From JAKLIX01 sp964605655 (GTDB taxonomy: Bacteria; Bacteroidota; Bacteroidia; Bacteroidales; CAIXZF01): 64,000 nt of DNA. Of this stretch, positions 18,658 to 28,727 are shown piece after piece. The stretch spans positions 1 to 64,000 of the forward strand of contig CAZSDK010000001.1 in assembly GCA_964605655.1 (NCBI GenBank), read 5' to 3'. The notes beneath the pieces are model-generated. The model saw only the letters and a list, made by a program, of their open reading frames with translations, searched no databases and was not told where the DNA came from. The position numbers were made by a program, and so were the translations under genes. Within the stretch, counting starts at the first letter, position 1; each line of letters begins with the position of its first letter.

Positions 18658-20274
18658 ATGAAAACCCGGTATATCTTCCTCCCCTTTTTACTGATCCTGG
18701 TCTTGTTCTCTTCCTGTAGCAAAGATCTTGAAGAAATGAACCAGGACCCCAACGGTTTCACCACTGCCAGTGAGGGGTCCCTCTTCAACGGAGTCATACA
18801 GTCGCTGGTGCTCTCCGGCAACGAACAATTTTACATTCAGAATGAGGTGCTGTACAAGCAGATGCAGCTGGCAGCCCTCACCCAGAGTGCCTGGGGCAAT
18901 GAGTCGATAGGCATTGAAGACATGTGGGCCAACTACTATGGCACCCTCACCGAGATCAGGGAGCTCGAAAGACGCTTCAGCATCTTATCTTCCTCCACTC
19001 CCGGGTTGAACAACATGAAAGCCATGGTCATGATTGTGAGGGCTTACAAAACCTTCAAACTGACCGACTATTTTGGTGACATCCCCTTTTCCGAGGCAGG
19101 GTATGGATTCCAGAACGTCAACCTGCTGCATCCCAGGTATGACAGACAGAGGGACATCTACCTCTCACTGCTGGCAGATCTCAAATGGGCCGATGAGAAC
19201 ATCGATGAAAGCGATGTGGCCAATCCTTTTGAGACCTTTGCTTCCTTCGATAACCTTTTCGACGGAGACCTGAAACTATGGAGGAAGTTTGCCAATTCCA
19301 TGAGGTTAAGGTATGCCCTGCGCATGTCAGAGAAAGAACCGGTATTGGCCGGCAATATCATCAAGGAGGTTCTGGACCAGAACAGGCCGGTATTGACGGG
19401 GTACAACATCAACCCGGTGCTGGAGAGTGCCTGTCTGTGGCCGGCCCGCATAGGATTCAAGAACACCGCTCTCAACTGGTCGTTCAGGGAACACAAACAC
19501 CTTCGCATGGGATCCAACATCTGGCATCAGCTATCGGTTAACGACAGCCTGGACGGGAGCGGCATCTTTGACCCCAGGGCCTACATCTTCTTCGAGACCA
19601 ACAGTGGTGACCAATGGAAGGCTTATCCACAGATTCCGGATGTCACCACACCGGCCTCCGGTGGCATCCCTTACGGAGAACACCGGGATGACATCGTCAA
19701 CTACTTCCTGAAAGGTGAATGTCTGTATTCTCCCTTCAACTACTTTCTTATCCGCGACGAGAACTATATCCCGATCATCCTGATGACCGGCGCCGAGGTT
19801 CACTTTCTGAAGGCCGAGGCTTACTTCAGGGGCATCGGGGTGGCAATGGACAAGACCAAAGGGGAGGAAGAGTACATGAACGGAATCAACGCTTCTGTCG
19901 ACTGGTGGAAGATGGTGAGCAACAGTTCCCAGCTTCCTTTGTCGGGGCTCAAGTTCCCCGATATGGTGCCCATACCACCTTCCCTGAACGTCTCAAGCAT
20001 CCTGGAACATTTCGGGATGTGGAATGCCGGCAGTGAAGATCAGAAGCTCCGGTTCATCTATGCGCAGCGATGGCTGGATGCTTTCCGCCAACCCGGGGAA
20101 GCCTATGCTGAGGCCCGCAGGACCGGCAAGACTCCGCGTGAAGGGGACCCTATCCATCATTACAGGTTATCCTATCCTCAGTCAGAAGCCATCTATAACA
20201 CCCAGAACTGGCAGGAGGCCGTCAGCCGCCAGGGAGGGGATGGGTCTTCGGTTAAAATCTGGTGGATTCCCTGA
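18658..20274 (+). CDS. SusD/RagB-type surface lipoprotein, 538 aa
   Basis: Lipoprotein signal with the lipobox FSSCSKDLEEMNQDPNGF (lipidated Cys near residue 19). The NQDPN motif after the Cys is typical of the SusD-like family that pairs with SusC. Helical TPR-like segments follow (MKAMVMIVRAYKTFKLTDYFGDIPFSEA; GAEVHFLKAEAYFRG is the conserved late motif). It sits as a lid on the SusC barrel and captures ligand. Directly downstream of and surely co-transcribed with the SusC gene. Predicted location: outer leaflet of the outer membrane. Confidence 0.93.
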   Translation: MKTRYIFLPFLLILVLFSSCSKDLEEMNQDPNGFTTASEGSLFNGVIQSLVLSGNEQFYIQNEVLYKQMQLAALTQSAWGNESIGIEDMWANYYGTLTEIRELERRFSILSSSTPGLNNMKAMVMIVRAYKTFKLTDYFGDIPFSEAGYGFQNVNLLHPRYDRQRDIYLSLLADLKWADENIDESDVANPFETFASFDNLFDGDLKLWRKFANSMRLRYALRMSEKEPVLAGNIIKEVLDQNRPVLTGYNINPVLESACLWPARIGFKNTALNWSFREHKHLRMGSNIWHQLSVNDSLDGSGIFDPRAYIFFETNSGDQWKAYPQIPDVTTPASGGIPYGEHRDDIVNYFLKGECLYSPFNYFLIRDENYIPIILMTGAEVHFLKAEAYFRGIGVAMDKTKGEEEYMNGINASVDWWKMVSNSSQLPLSGLKFPDMVPIPPSLNVSSILEHFGMWNAGSEDQKLRFIYAQRWLDAFRQPGEAYAEARRTGKTPREGDPIHHYRLSYPQSEAIYNTQNWQEAVSRQGGDGSSVKIWWIP

Positions 20275-20296
20275 CCAAAACATTTTCAAGGAGTTG

Positions 20297-20304
20297 TATA
20301 TTTG
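20297..20304 (+). promoter_or_regulatory. Possible internal promoter before the LamG/PNGase F-like gene
   Basis: TATATTTG matches TAnnTTTG and gives a leader of about 25-30 bases before the ATG at 20338. No good -33 TTTG at the proper distance, so the box alone supports it. Confidence 0.4.
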
Positions 20305-20337
20305 TATTCCCTAAGAGATTCTAACACAAAATAAATA

Positions 20338-22839
20338 ATGATGAAAACTTACCGCCGCCATTTATGGACCCTGGTCCTTTCACTGCTCCTGCCATTCTTC
20401 CTGGCAGCCCAGTCGAACCAGTACCTGCACTTCGACAAAATTGATGATTTTGTGCAGCTTCCCAATGCTTCCCAGTATGTGACCAATGCCGCCGGGCTAA
20501 CGATGACGGGCTGGTTTTACTGCGATCAGCTGGCCTACGGCCAAGGGATGATGGGATTACGTGGTGCCAGCCAGGGTTTTTATATGATCATCCTGAACAA
20601 CGGGTCCATCGAATGCCGCTATATCAGTTCGGCAGGGTTCCATGAGTACGTGGCGCCGAATAATACCATTATACCGCAGATCTGGCAGCATTTTGCCTTT
20701 GTCTTCGACGGCAGCACCATCAAATTGTACCAGAACGGCATCCTGAAAGGCAGTTCTGCCGCCAGCGGCGCCATCACCAATCCTGCTATCAGCTTTGCCA
20801 TAGGCAAGAGTATTCTTGCAGGATTCAACTTTGTTTACGGGGGGAGGATCGATGAGATCACCCTGTGGAACAAGGCACTGACGCAAGTAGAGGTTCAGGA
20901 CATGATCGACAATGAGCTTGCCGGCACCGAACCCGACCTTCAGCTTTATTATAAATTCAACCAGGGTGTGCCTGGTGGTGACAACACCTCCATCACCGAT
21001 CTGGTTTGCGAGATCGGCAGTGGCACCCGCGACGCCGACCTGATGAATTTCGCCCTGATCGGAGACTCCTCCAATTTTGGGGGCACCCTTAACCCCGGGT
21101 TCCAGGCCATCTCCTTCCCCCAGATCGCCAATAAGCTGGTGTCTGACCCTCCTTTTTACATCACGGCTTCAGCAACCTCCGGACTACCGGTCAGTTTCCA
21201 GATCATGACCGGCCCTGCCACCATTACCGACAGCCTCATCACCCTTACCGGAGATTCAGGTCAGGTCCTGGTGAAAGCCACACAACCCGGTGGTGGCCCT
21301 TATTCCCCTGCCGTCCCGGTGATCAACTCCTTCCATGTGCTGAACCCTGCGACTCATTTGCCTGATATAGAGGTACGCAGTCCGCTGCCCGGCCAGGTGA
21401 TCGTTCCCACTTTAAGGCCTATTCAGCTGGCTGCCATTTCCACCATTGAGTTTCCCGAACTGTTCTCTGTACAAGGTGTCAGCTTCACCATCGATGGCAA
21501 CACCATACCAGCCTATGACCACGGCAACGGCCATTACACTGCCTGGTGGACACCCCCGGCTTACGGGCCCTATACCATCCTGATCAACGCCACCAACAAC
21601 TTCAACCATACCGCCACCCTTCCCGTCAGCATCACCATCACACCGGATACTGCCGACATGGATGTAACGGCCGTGCAGGGTGTCTGGCTCAACTCAGGAC
21701 TGATCACCGAAACTGTGGAAGCCGACCTGCCTTCCTATGTGGGAGCCTTCAACCAAATCATCGGCACCCTGGAAGTCAGCTGCCCCACCGGAGGATGCGG
21801 TGAATGGGACCGCGTTGCCAGCGTCGAAGCCAAAGGCCATGACGGAGTCTGGCATGAGATCATCCGTTATATCACCCCTTTTGGTACCGCCTGTACCCAT
21901 AATATCGACCTGACCGACTACATGTCGCTACTCCAGGGAAGGATCGCCTTCAGGCTCAACTGTGCCACCCTCGACAATGGTTATATTTATGACTTCACCC
22001 TCCATTACAAGGCTGGGTTCCCCAACCATTGTTATAGCTCGGTCTTCAATATATGGAACGATGATTACCCTTTCGGTGACTATGCCAACCTTCAGCCGGT
22101 GCAGACCTGTAATTTCTCTTATCCCGACAATACCGTTGCTTCCACACTCAAGCTGGTGTCGACAGGGCACGGATGGGGAGACCTGAATACCTACAATGCT
22201 GCTGAGTTCTACGAGGCCACCCATCACATCTGGGTGAACAACCAGGAGACCTTCGAACAGCACAACTGGAAAATCTGCAACCCCAACCCCGACGGCTGCC
22301 AGCCCCAGAACGGAACCTGGTATCACCCCAGGGCAGGATGGTGCCCCGGCTCCATCGCCCCCTGGTTTGATTACAACATGACCCCTTATATCTCCACCTC
22401 TGCTGTCGAACTGAAATACGTCTTCTATCCCGACTACCTGGACCTCTGTCATCCGAACAATCCCAACTGTGTCACCGGTGTCACCTGCGACGACTGCTCC
22501 GACGGGTTCAATCCCTTCCTTGCCGTAGCTTGTAATCTTGTCTGTTTCGCCGACTCCCCCATATTGGAAGGGATTCATGACGATTATTCGGTCACCAATG
22601 CCAACATCAGCATTTACCCGAATCCCAGTTCAGGTATCATCACCATAAAGGATATGAAGCCGGGGCTCAGCACCTCCTACCAGGTGCAGATCCTGACCCC
22701 GGGTGGCAGGGTGGTGAAAGCCTTCCTTTGGGATGGCCAGGAAAAAGAGCTGGACTTCTCCAACCTATCCAAAGGCATGTACTTTTTTAAGGTCTTGTCA
22801 TACAAGGGTATGGGCATCAAGAAGTTCATTCTTCAATAA
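20338..22839 (+). CDS. Secreted LamG and PNGase F-like protein with T9SS sorting domain, 833 aa
   Basis: Signal peptide ending at LPFFLAAQ. Residues about 25-205 are a LamG/concanavalin-like domain (YLHFDKIDDFVQLPN at the start, GRIDEITLWNKAL near the end). Residues about 440-720 resemble the two-jelly-roll fold of peptide-N-glycosidase F: GGCGEWDR, IRYITPFG, GWGDLNTY, AAEFYEATHHIWVNN and YHPRAGWCPG. By hand alignment the catalytic Asp60 and Glu206 of PNGase F correspond to the Asp of CGEWD and the Glu of AAEF, while Glu118 appears to be Ala. The C-terminus (about 756-833, ISIYPNPSSG) is a T9SS type A sorting domain. The probable activity is removal of N-glycans from glycoproteins, or a binding protein with the same fold. 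MM at the start leaves two adjacent ATGs. Confidence 0.85.
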   Translation: MMKTYRRHLWTLVLSLLLPFFLAAQSNQYLHFDKIDDFVQLPNASQYVTNAAGLTMTGWFYCDQLAYGQGMMGLRGASQGFYMIILNNGSIECRYISSAGFHEYVAPNNTIIPQIWQHFAFVFDGSTIKLYQNGILKGSSAASGAITNPAISFAIGKSILAGFNFVYGGRIDEITLWNKALTQVEVQDMIDNELAGTEPDLQLYYKFNQGVPGGDNTSITDLVCEIGSGTRDADLMNFALIGDSSNFGGTLNPGFQAISFPQIANKLVSDPPFYITASATSGLPVSFQIMTGPATITDSLITLTGDSGQVLVKATQPGGGPYSPAVPVINSFHVLNPATHLPDIEVRSPLPGQVIVPTLRPIQLAAISTIEFPELFSVQGVSFTIDGNTIPAYDHGNGHYTAWWTPPAYGPYTILINATNNFNHTATLPVSITITPDTADMDVTAVQGVWLNSGLITETVEADLPSYVGAFNQIIGTLEVSCPTGGCGEWDRVASVEAKGHDGVWHEIIRYITPFGTACTHNIDLTDYMSLLQGRIAFRLNCATLDNGYIYDFTLHYKAGFPNHCYSSVFNIWNDDYPFGDYANLQPVQTCNFSYPDNTVASTLKLVSTGHGWGDLNTYNAAEFYEATHHIWVNNQETFEQHNWKICNPNPDGCQPQNGTWYHPRAGWCPGSIAPWFDYNMTPYISTSAVELKYVFYPDYLDLCHPNNPNCVTGVTCDDCSDGFNPFLAVACNLVCFADSPILEGIHDDYSVTNANISIYPNPSSGIITIKDMKPGLSTSYQVQILTPGGRVVKAFLWDGQEKELDFSNLSKGMYFFKVLSYKGMGIKKFILQ

Positions 22840-22854
22840 GCCCTGAGATCCCGT

Positions 22855-24885
22855 ATGAAACCAGGAAAACCTCAGCAGCAGAGAAAACCCCAGACCACCC
22901 CTACGCCAAAGAAAAGCCAGGCTGCTGCTAAACCTGACCTAATAAGCCGTTTGGACCTCTGGTTTGAGAAAAGCCAGAAGACATGGATGATCCTGATCAT
23001 GATCATTACCTTTCTTTTAGGTCTTTTGCTGTTTGACATCAGGGTGAGTGATGGCGGTGATGATTCAGCCTATATCCAGAGAGCTTATGAGTTTATCCAT
23101 GATTTTACTTATCCTGGATTTCAGGGAGCACTCTATCCCATGATCCTGAGCATCTTTGTTCTGGTCTTTGGGGTCAACCTTTTTATTCTTAAGCTGTTAT
23201 CCCTCTTCTTCTTTGCCGGATTTATCTGGTTCTTTTTCAAGGCTGGGAAAGGCAAGGTTCCTGCCTCCCTTCTGATATGGATTCTACTGCTTTCTGCCCT
23301 TAACAGCCGAATTCAGTTCTATTCCAGCCAGACTTATTCGGAGCCCCTCTTCATGCTGCTTCAAGCCTTCCTATTCCTGGTGGTCTACAAATATTTCATA
23401 ACAGATCAACAGGAAAACCTGAGCTTCTTCAAATCCTATAAAAAATATCTGTTGCTTGGGTTAACCCTGTTTCTCCTCACACTCACCAGGAGTATCGCCT
23501 ATGCTTCTGTGGGAGCAGTCATCCTTTACTTCCTGGTTAATCGTGACTGGAAATCGATACTCGGAGCCCTGGGTGGATTTCTCGTTTTTATCTTACCCTA
23601 TACCCTGCTCAAAAAGCTGATCTGGTCAGGGGATTCTGTTCAGTTTTCAGGTCAGATGGAGATGCTGTTGCATAAGGATCCGTATAACTTCTCCAAAGGT
23701 ACCGAAACGCTGGGCGGGTTCCTCGACCGCCTTACAAGTAATACCTATCATTTCCTGTCTAAGATATTCTTCAGCATCATGGGAGCTTATGATAAATCCT
23801 CTGTGTTCCGGACCATACTGATACTGTTGTTAATCATCTTCGCGTTTTACTGGGCTTTTAAAAGAAGCAAATGGTTGCTTTTCTTAGGGCTTTATATTCT
23901 ATCCATGCTGTTCACGACTTTCTTCCTTCTTCAGAAGATGTGGCAGCAGGAACGGCTTCTTATTGTTTTCTATCCTTTGTTGCTCATCTTTATCCTGGGT
24001 GGTTTTTATTATTTCGCCAGGGAAAAGAAATACAGCGGTTTTCAGTTTTTGATCCCCTCCGTGTTATCTTTCTTGTCGCTCATAACCCTGTACAACACGA
24101 TGGATACACTGAAATACTCGCTTCCCAATATGGAGGAACAGTTACAGGGGAATATCTATAATGGCATCACTCCCGATTATGTCAACTTTATCAAAATCAA
24201 TGAGTGGGCAGGGAAAAACCTTCCGGGCGATTCTTTGATTGCCAGCCGGAAACCAGAAATTACTTTTATCTATTCAAAGAGAAAAGCATACGGCATCCGT
24301 ACTCTTCCTTATGTAACCAGAGACTCGGTGCTTAAAGTCCTGGACCCAGCCAAAAAGTACTTCATTCTCGACGGGGTGCATTTTGACAACCTGCCAAATT
24401 TTGACGCCAGCTACCCGGAGCTTGCTTCCACCCTCCAGGTCATTTTCAGGACCACCAAAGACGTGATCACGGGGGAACCCAAAAATGAGCACGACTATGG
24501 GCTGTACGACATCACAAACATACCGGACGCAACCATAGTCAAGTATGTCAGAGATAACAACATCCAGTGTTTTGAAGATGTCAGGCAATTTCTGCATAAA
24601 GCCGATTCCGTGGAAGCCAACGTGACGATCTACGACCCCGACAAAATGCTCATCCCGCTTAAGGAAAACAAGGTAAAATATATCATCCTGGCAAGCTTCC
24701 GGGTGAATAAAATGAAAAACGACGGGAGGGTCATCAACACCATTCACCGGTACTGTAAGAACATCACCTTCAAATATCCCACCATGCTGAAGGAGATACA
24801 ATCCATAGGATCGGATGAAAAATCCTATATCGTGTCCATCGACTGGAAGCAATACAAGTACAAGCTTCCATCTCAAAAACTCTGA
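22855..24885 (+). CDS. Polytopic membrane protein of the GT39/ArnT-like type, 676 aa
   Basis: A Lys/Gln/Pro-rich cytoplasmic head (residues 1-40) precedes about a dozen membrane helices up to residue 420 or so, then a soluble C-terminal domain of about 250 residues. The first periplasmic loop holds an acidic pair (SDGGDDSAYIQRAYEF), and IQFYSSQTYSEPLFMLL resembles the QTYSE segment of GT39-like transferases, which use polyprenyl-phosphate sugars to glycosylate proteins or lipids at the outer face of the inner membrane. The assignment rests on topology and short motifs. It lies 15 bases after the PNGase F-like gene and 17 before the methyltransferase-GT2 fusion, whose product could supply its lipid-linked sugar. 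Confidence 0.65.
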   Translation: MKPGKPQQQRKPQTTPTPKKSQAAAKPDLISRLDLWFEKSQKTWMILIMIITFLLGLLLFDIRVSDGGDDSAYIQRAYEFIHDFTYPGFQGALYPMILSIFVLVFGVNLFILKLLSLFFFAGFIWFFFKAGKGKVPASLLIWILLLSALNSRIQFYSSQTYSEPLFMLLQAFLFLVVYKYFITDQQENLSFFKSYKKYLLLGLTLFLLTLTRSIAYASVGAVILYFLVNRDWKSILGALGGFLVFILPYTLLKKLIWSGDSVQFSGQMEMLLHKDPYNFSKGTETLGGFLDRLTSNTYHFLSKIFFSIMGAYDKSSVFRTILILLLIIFAFYWAFKRSKWLLFLGLYILSMLFTTFFLLQKMWQQERLLIVFYPLLLIFILGGFYYFAREKKYSGFQFLIPSVLSFLSLITLYNTMDTLKYSLPNMEEQLQGNIYNGITPDYVNFIKINEWAGKNLPGDSLIASRKPEITFIYSKRKAYGIRTLPYVTRDSVLKVLDPAKKYFILDGVHFDNLPNFDASYPELASTLQVIFRTTKDVITGEPKNEHDYGLYDITNIPDATIVKYVRDNNIQCFEDVRQFLHKADSVEANVTIYDPDKMLIPLKENKVKYIILASFRVNKMKNDGRVINTIHRYCKNITFKYPTMLKEIQSIGSDEKSYIVSIDWKQYKYKLPSQKL

Positions 24886-24902
24886 GCGAAGACCACTGTT
24901 TC

Positions 24903-26333
24903 ATGAACTTTTCAAATAAAAAAAATAAGGTGAGGGCCGCCATGGATGCCCTCGCGCCTGAAAGGATGAGATACATCAGGCGAAGCGGATCCTACTACAG
25001 GAACCTGGTCAACTTTTACCGGTATGTCATCCCTGAAAGTCAAAGAGTCCTGGAGATCGGATGTGGCAATGGATACCTGCTCGACAAAGTGAAGCCCTCC
25101 TTCGGAGTGGGCATCGACTTGTCGGAAAAGATGACAGCCCTGGCCCGGGAACGCTATCCCCGGCTTCACTTTTACCAGATGGACGTGGAAGACCTACAGC
25201 TCACAGAGACCTTCGATTATGTCATCATCTCCGACACCCTGGGTTATCTTGAGGACATACAGCTGGCCTTCCAGCAGATCAAAAAAGTGCTGACCCCTGA
25301 AACCAGGGTAGTGATCAATTACCATCATTTTTCCTGGACGCCCCTGCTCAACCTGGCAGAATTTCTCAGGCTCAAAATGCCTCAACCCTTACTGAACTGG
25401 CTTACCAAACACGATGTGAAAGGTTTGATGGAAATAGAGGGCTATGACATGATCCGCAGCGGCCGCCGGCTGCTGCTTCCGGTTTACATACCCCTGCTGT
25501 CATGGTTCATTAATAAATATGTGGCCTATCTGCTGTTCTTTAACCTGTTCTGCCTCACGGGCTATATGATCGCCCGTCATCCTTCACCCGGCAAAGAAAA
25601 ACCGGAAGAACTATCGGTGAGTGTCGTCATCCCTGCCCGCAACGAAAAAGGGAACATTGAAGACGCCGTGAAACGCATCCCGGACATGGGCAGGCATACC
25701 GAGATCATCTTCGTGGAAGGGAACTCCACGGATGAAACTCCTGTCGAAATAGAAAGAGTATGCAGGGAGTATGGGAATTTGAGAGACATCAAATCCTTCA
25801 CCCAGACAGGAAGAGGGAAAGGGGATGCCGTCAGGCTGGGTTTCGACAAAGCCACGGGAGACATCCTGATGATCCTCGATGCTGACCTCACCGTACCTCC
25901 TGAAGACCTGACCAAATTTTACGAGGCCATCGCTTCGGGCAAAGGTGAGTATGTACAGGGATCCCGTCTGGTCTACCCGCTCGAGAAACAAGCCATGCGG
26001 TTTCTCAACCTCATGGGCAACCGGTTTTTCTCGGTGATGTTCACCTGGCTCCTCGGACAACGTATCAAAGACACCCTCTGCGGCACCAAAGTATTGAAAA
26101 AGAAAAACTACGAGAAGCTCATCGCGAACAGGTCCTATTTTGGTGATTTTGACCCCTTTGGCGACTTCGACCTGATCTTCGGCGCCTCCAAGCTGAACCT
26201 GAAGATGGTTGAGATCCCCATTCGCTACCAGGCAAGACAATACGGCGAGACCAACATCTCCCGCTTCAAACATGGATGGCTGCTGATCAGGATGGTGGTG
26301 TATGCGATGAATAAAATCAAATTCCTGAGCTGA
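24903..26333 (+). CDS. Methyltransferase-glycosyltransferase 2 fusion protein, 476 aa
   Basis: Residues about 35-150 are a class I SAM-dependent methyltransferase: VLEIGCGNGYLLDKV (motif I), GVGIDLSEKM, FYQMDVEDL and YVIISDTLGYLED. Residues about 238-460 are a GT2 domain similar to polyprenol-phosphate sugar transferases: SVVIPARNEKGNIEDAV, EIIFVEGNSTDETP, LMILDADLTVPPEDL (DxD-like) and RQYGETNISRFKHG. A hydrophobic segment between them (about residues 197-222) may touch the membrane. Expected role: transfer of a sugar to a lipid phosphate and methylation of some part of the same glycan pathway. Start ATG at 24903 is 17 bases after the preceding stop. Confidence 0.85.
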   Translation: MNFSNKKNKVRAAMDALAPERMRYIRRSGSYYRNLVNFYRYVIPESQRVLEIGCGNGYLLDKVKPSFGVGIDLSEKMTALARERYPRLHFYQMDVEDLQLTETFDYVIISDTLGYLEDIQLAFQQIKKVLTPETRVVINYHHFSWTPLLNLAEFLRLKMPQPLLNWLTKHDVKGLMEIEGYDMIRSGRRLLLPVYIPLLSWFINKYVAYLLFFNLFCLTGYMIARHPSPGKEKPEELSVSVVIPARNEKGNIEDAVKRIPDMGRHTEIIFVEGNSTDETPVEIERVCREYGNLRDIKSFTQTGRGKGDAVRLGFDKATGDILMILDADLTVPPEDLTKFYEAIASGKGEYVQGSRLVYPLEKQAMRFLNLMGNRFFSVMFTWLLGQRIKDTLCGTKVLKKKNYEKLIANRSYFGDFDPFGDFDLIFGASKLNLKMVEIPIRYQARQYGETNISRFKHGWLLIRMVVYAMNKIKFLS

Positions 26334-26336
26334 CCC

Positions 26337-28718
26337 ATGAGTATTCGTCCTGGCTTCACCTGCCTGCTGATCTTCAGCTTTGCTATCGTCATCTTCCGTC
26401 CTGTTTACGCACAAGTTCAGCCTCCGCCTGAAAGGACCATCCGCCTGAGTCATTATTCAGCAACCCTGTCCTTTGACCCTGTCACCGGAACCCTGGATGG
26501 TCAGGCAGTGTATCGTTTCACTCCTCTGAGAAAATCTGCCGACAGCGTGGTGTTCTATGCCCCAGGCATGGAAATAAGGGAAGTCAGCCTGTTGACACCC
26601 AATGAAAAGACCGTTACAACATCTTTTAAAAAGATGGCAGATAACCTTATTGTGTATTTGCCCGGGAATATGGGAGATTACACCGGAAAAGACGGCATCA
26701 GCCAGATGCGGATCCTCTACCATGCCAAGGATCCTGCAGAGCTGCACCGCACCGGCTGGGATGATCCCTTTGGAAGGATGAGAAAACAGGTATGGGCCCA
26801 CAGGCCTTTTGGCTGGATCCCCTTCCTTGACCAGATGACCACCCAGGATATTTATATCACCTTCGATAAACACTACCAGGTAGTCAGCAACGGCGAAAGG
26901 ATCAGCAAGACACCCTCCGGTGACACCGCCTTTACCTGGCACTACCGCCTTTCTAAACCGCATCCCTTCTATTCTGTCTGCCTGGTGGCTGGCGATTACG
27001 AATACCGAAACCTGACCACAAAAAACGGACTGCCGCTCGAATTATGGTACTATCCTGACCTGAAAGACCGCTTCGACCTCACCTATGCCTATCAGAAGGA
27101 GATGTTCGACTTTTTCGAGGAAGAAACCGGCATGACTTATCCCTACACCCTTTACAGGAACATACCGGTGGCCGACTATCTTTACGGTGCCATGGAAACA
27201 ACCACCAGTACCGTATATGCTGATTTCATGCAGGTGGATGCCAGAGGTTTTTTTGGGAGAAACTATATTAATACCAACGCCCATGAACTGGCCCATCAAT
27301 GGTTCGGAAACTGTATCAACGACCTGACAGTCAATGATCTGTGGTTGACAGAGAGTTTTGCCACTTACTACGCCAAGATCTTTGAAAGGAAATACCTGGG
27401 AGAGAATGCTTATGAGTACCAGCGGGACCAGGAGTTCCAGAAGGCGCTGAAGGCAGCGGAAAACAACAGTTATGCCCTGGGCAGCGGGCAGGCCGGAGTG
27501 GAACGCTGGTACCAGAAAGGTTCACTGGTCATGGACATGCTGAGAGATGTCCTAGGAGATGAAGCCTTCCTTAGTTCCATTAAACGGTACATGACGACCC
27601 ATGCTTACCATGAAGCCAAATCAACCGATTTCCTGGATGCCATCTACCAAAGCTGTGGTATGGCGGTCAATTGGTTTTTTGAAGACTGGATCTACCACGG
27701 TGGAGAGCCTGAATACCAGGTCAGCTGGAAATCGAATTTCGACTCCCTCGGGCAGGAGGTCGTTGCTCTGACGGTGGAACAGGTGCAGCCCCTCTCCAGA
27801 CCGGAAGACCTTTTCAGGATGCCTGTTATGCTGGAGGTATATTATGATGACGGAAGTATGGCAAGCAAAAAGGTATGGATAGAAAAACAGTCCCACCTGG
27901 TTGAGATTCCTTCCGGAAAAGGCAGAAAAGCCAGCTTCCTGGTATTTGATGCGGGAAGACGTATATTGAAGAAGATGAGATATGAAAGGACATCGGCCAT
28001 GTTGAAGGCTCAATTGTTACGGGCGAACCATGTGGCCGACCGCCTCGAGGCAGCCAGGGCGCTCCGGTCGTTCTCCCCTGAACAAAAGAGAGATGTGCTT
28101 AGACAGAGTTTTTCCAAAGAGACTTTTCATCCCCTGAAATCAGAGATCATCACCCAATTGGCTGAAGACAGCCTTTCCAGGGACCTGATCGGAAAGGCCA
28201 TCCGTGATAAGGAGGCCATGGTCAGGAGAGCCGTCACTGAATCCATAAAAAAAGTTCCTCAGGAACTGCTGGCTGATTACGAATCCTTGCTGAAGGACTC
28301 ATCTTACATCACAGTGGAGAATGCCTTCATCAACCTGGTCAGGACCGTGGAGGATGCCTCATATTTGTTGCCGGAACAAAGGAAGACGAAAGTCAACTCC
28401 TATCTGGAACTACTTCAGCATGAGACCGGGTGGAGAGGACGCAACCTGAGAACGGCCTGGCTCGGAGTGGCCCTGGAACAGGATCCGTCGAACCAAACCC
28501 TGCTCAGGGAACTGATAGATTATACACGGGCATCCTTTGATTTCGAGACCCGTCTCAACGCCCTGAACCAGCTGAAAAAGCTGAACTATCTGGATGAGGA
28601 ATCAGCAGGTCTGCTGGTAAAAGCATCTCAATACTGGAATTATAAGCTGGCTAACCCTGCCAAAGAGATGATCCAGTATTTCTCCCAACAGGAGAAGTAC
28701 CGGCATCTGCTGCCCTGA
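26337..28718 (+). CDS. Secreted M1 family aminopeptidase, 793 aa
   Basis: A signal peptide (CLLIFSFAIVIFRPVYAQ) is followed by the M1 N-terminal beta domain. The family signatures are GAMETT (near residue 284) and the zinc site HELAHQWFGN (near 316), with the third ligand in WLTESFATYY 18-19 residues further on. A HEAT-like C-terminal helical region completes the protein. M1 enzymes remove N-terminal amino acids from peptides using one zinc ion. Export indicates periplasmic or surface peptide trimming, in line with the M20 enzyme at 2526. It starts 3 bases after the GT2 fusion stop and ends the operon; the next gene is convergent, 9 bases away. Confidence 0.93.
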   Translation: MSIRPGFTCLLIFSFAIVIFRPVYAQVQPPPERTIRLSHYSATLSFDPVTGTLDGQAVYRFTPLRKSADSVVFYAPGMEIREVSLLTPNEKTVTTSFKKMADNLIVYLPGNMGDYTGKDGISQMRILYHAKDPAELHRTGWDDPFGRMRKQVWAHRPFGWIPFLDQMTTQDIYITFDKHYQVVSNGERISKTPSGDTAFTWHYRLSKPHPFYSVCLVAGDYEYRNLTTKNGLPLELWYYPDLKDRFDLTYAYQKEMFDFFEEETGMTYPYTLYRNIPVADYLYGAMETTTSTVYADFMQVDARGFFGRNYINTNAHELAHQWFGNCINDLTVNDLWLTESFATYYAKIFERKYLGENAYEYQRDQEFQKALKAAENNSYALGSGQAGVERWYQKGSLVMDMLRDVLGDEAFLSSIKRYMTTHAYHEAKSTDFLDAIYQSCGMAVNWFFEDWIYHGGEPEYQVSWKSNFDSLGQEVVALTVEQVQPLSRPEDLFRMPVMLEVYYDDGSMASKKVWIEKQSHLVEIPSGKGRKASFLVFDAGRRILKKMRYERTSAMLKAQLLRANHVADRLEAARALRSFSPEQKRDVLRQSFSKETFHPLKSEIITQLAEDSLSRDLIGKAIRDKEAMVRRAVTESIKKVPQELLADYESLLKDSSYITVENAFINLVRTVEDASYLLPEQRKTKVNSYLELLQHETGWRGRNLRTAWLGVALEQDPSNQTLLRELIDYTRASFDFETRLNALNQLKKLNYLDEESAGLLVKASQYWNYKLANPAKEMIQYFSQQEKYRHLLP

Positions 28719-28727
28719 CAGCTCGTT

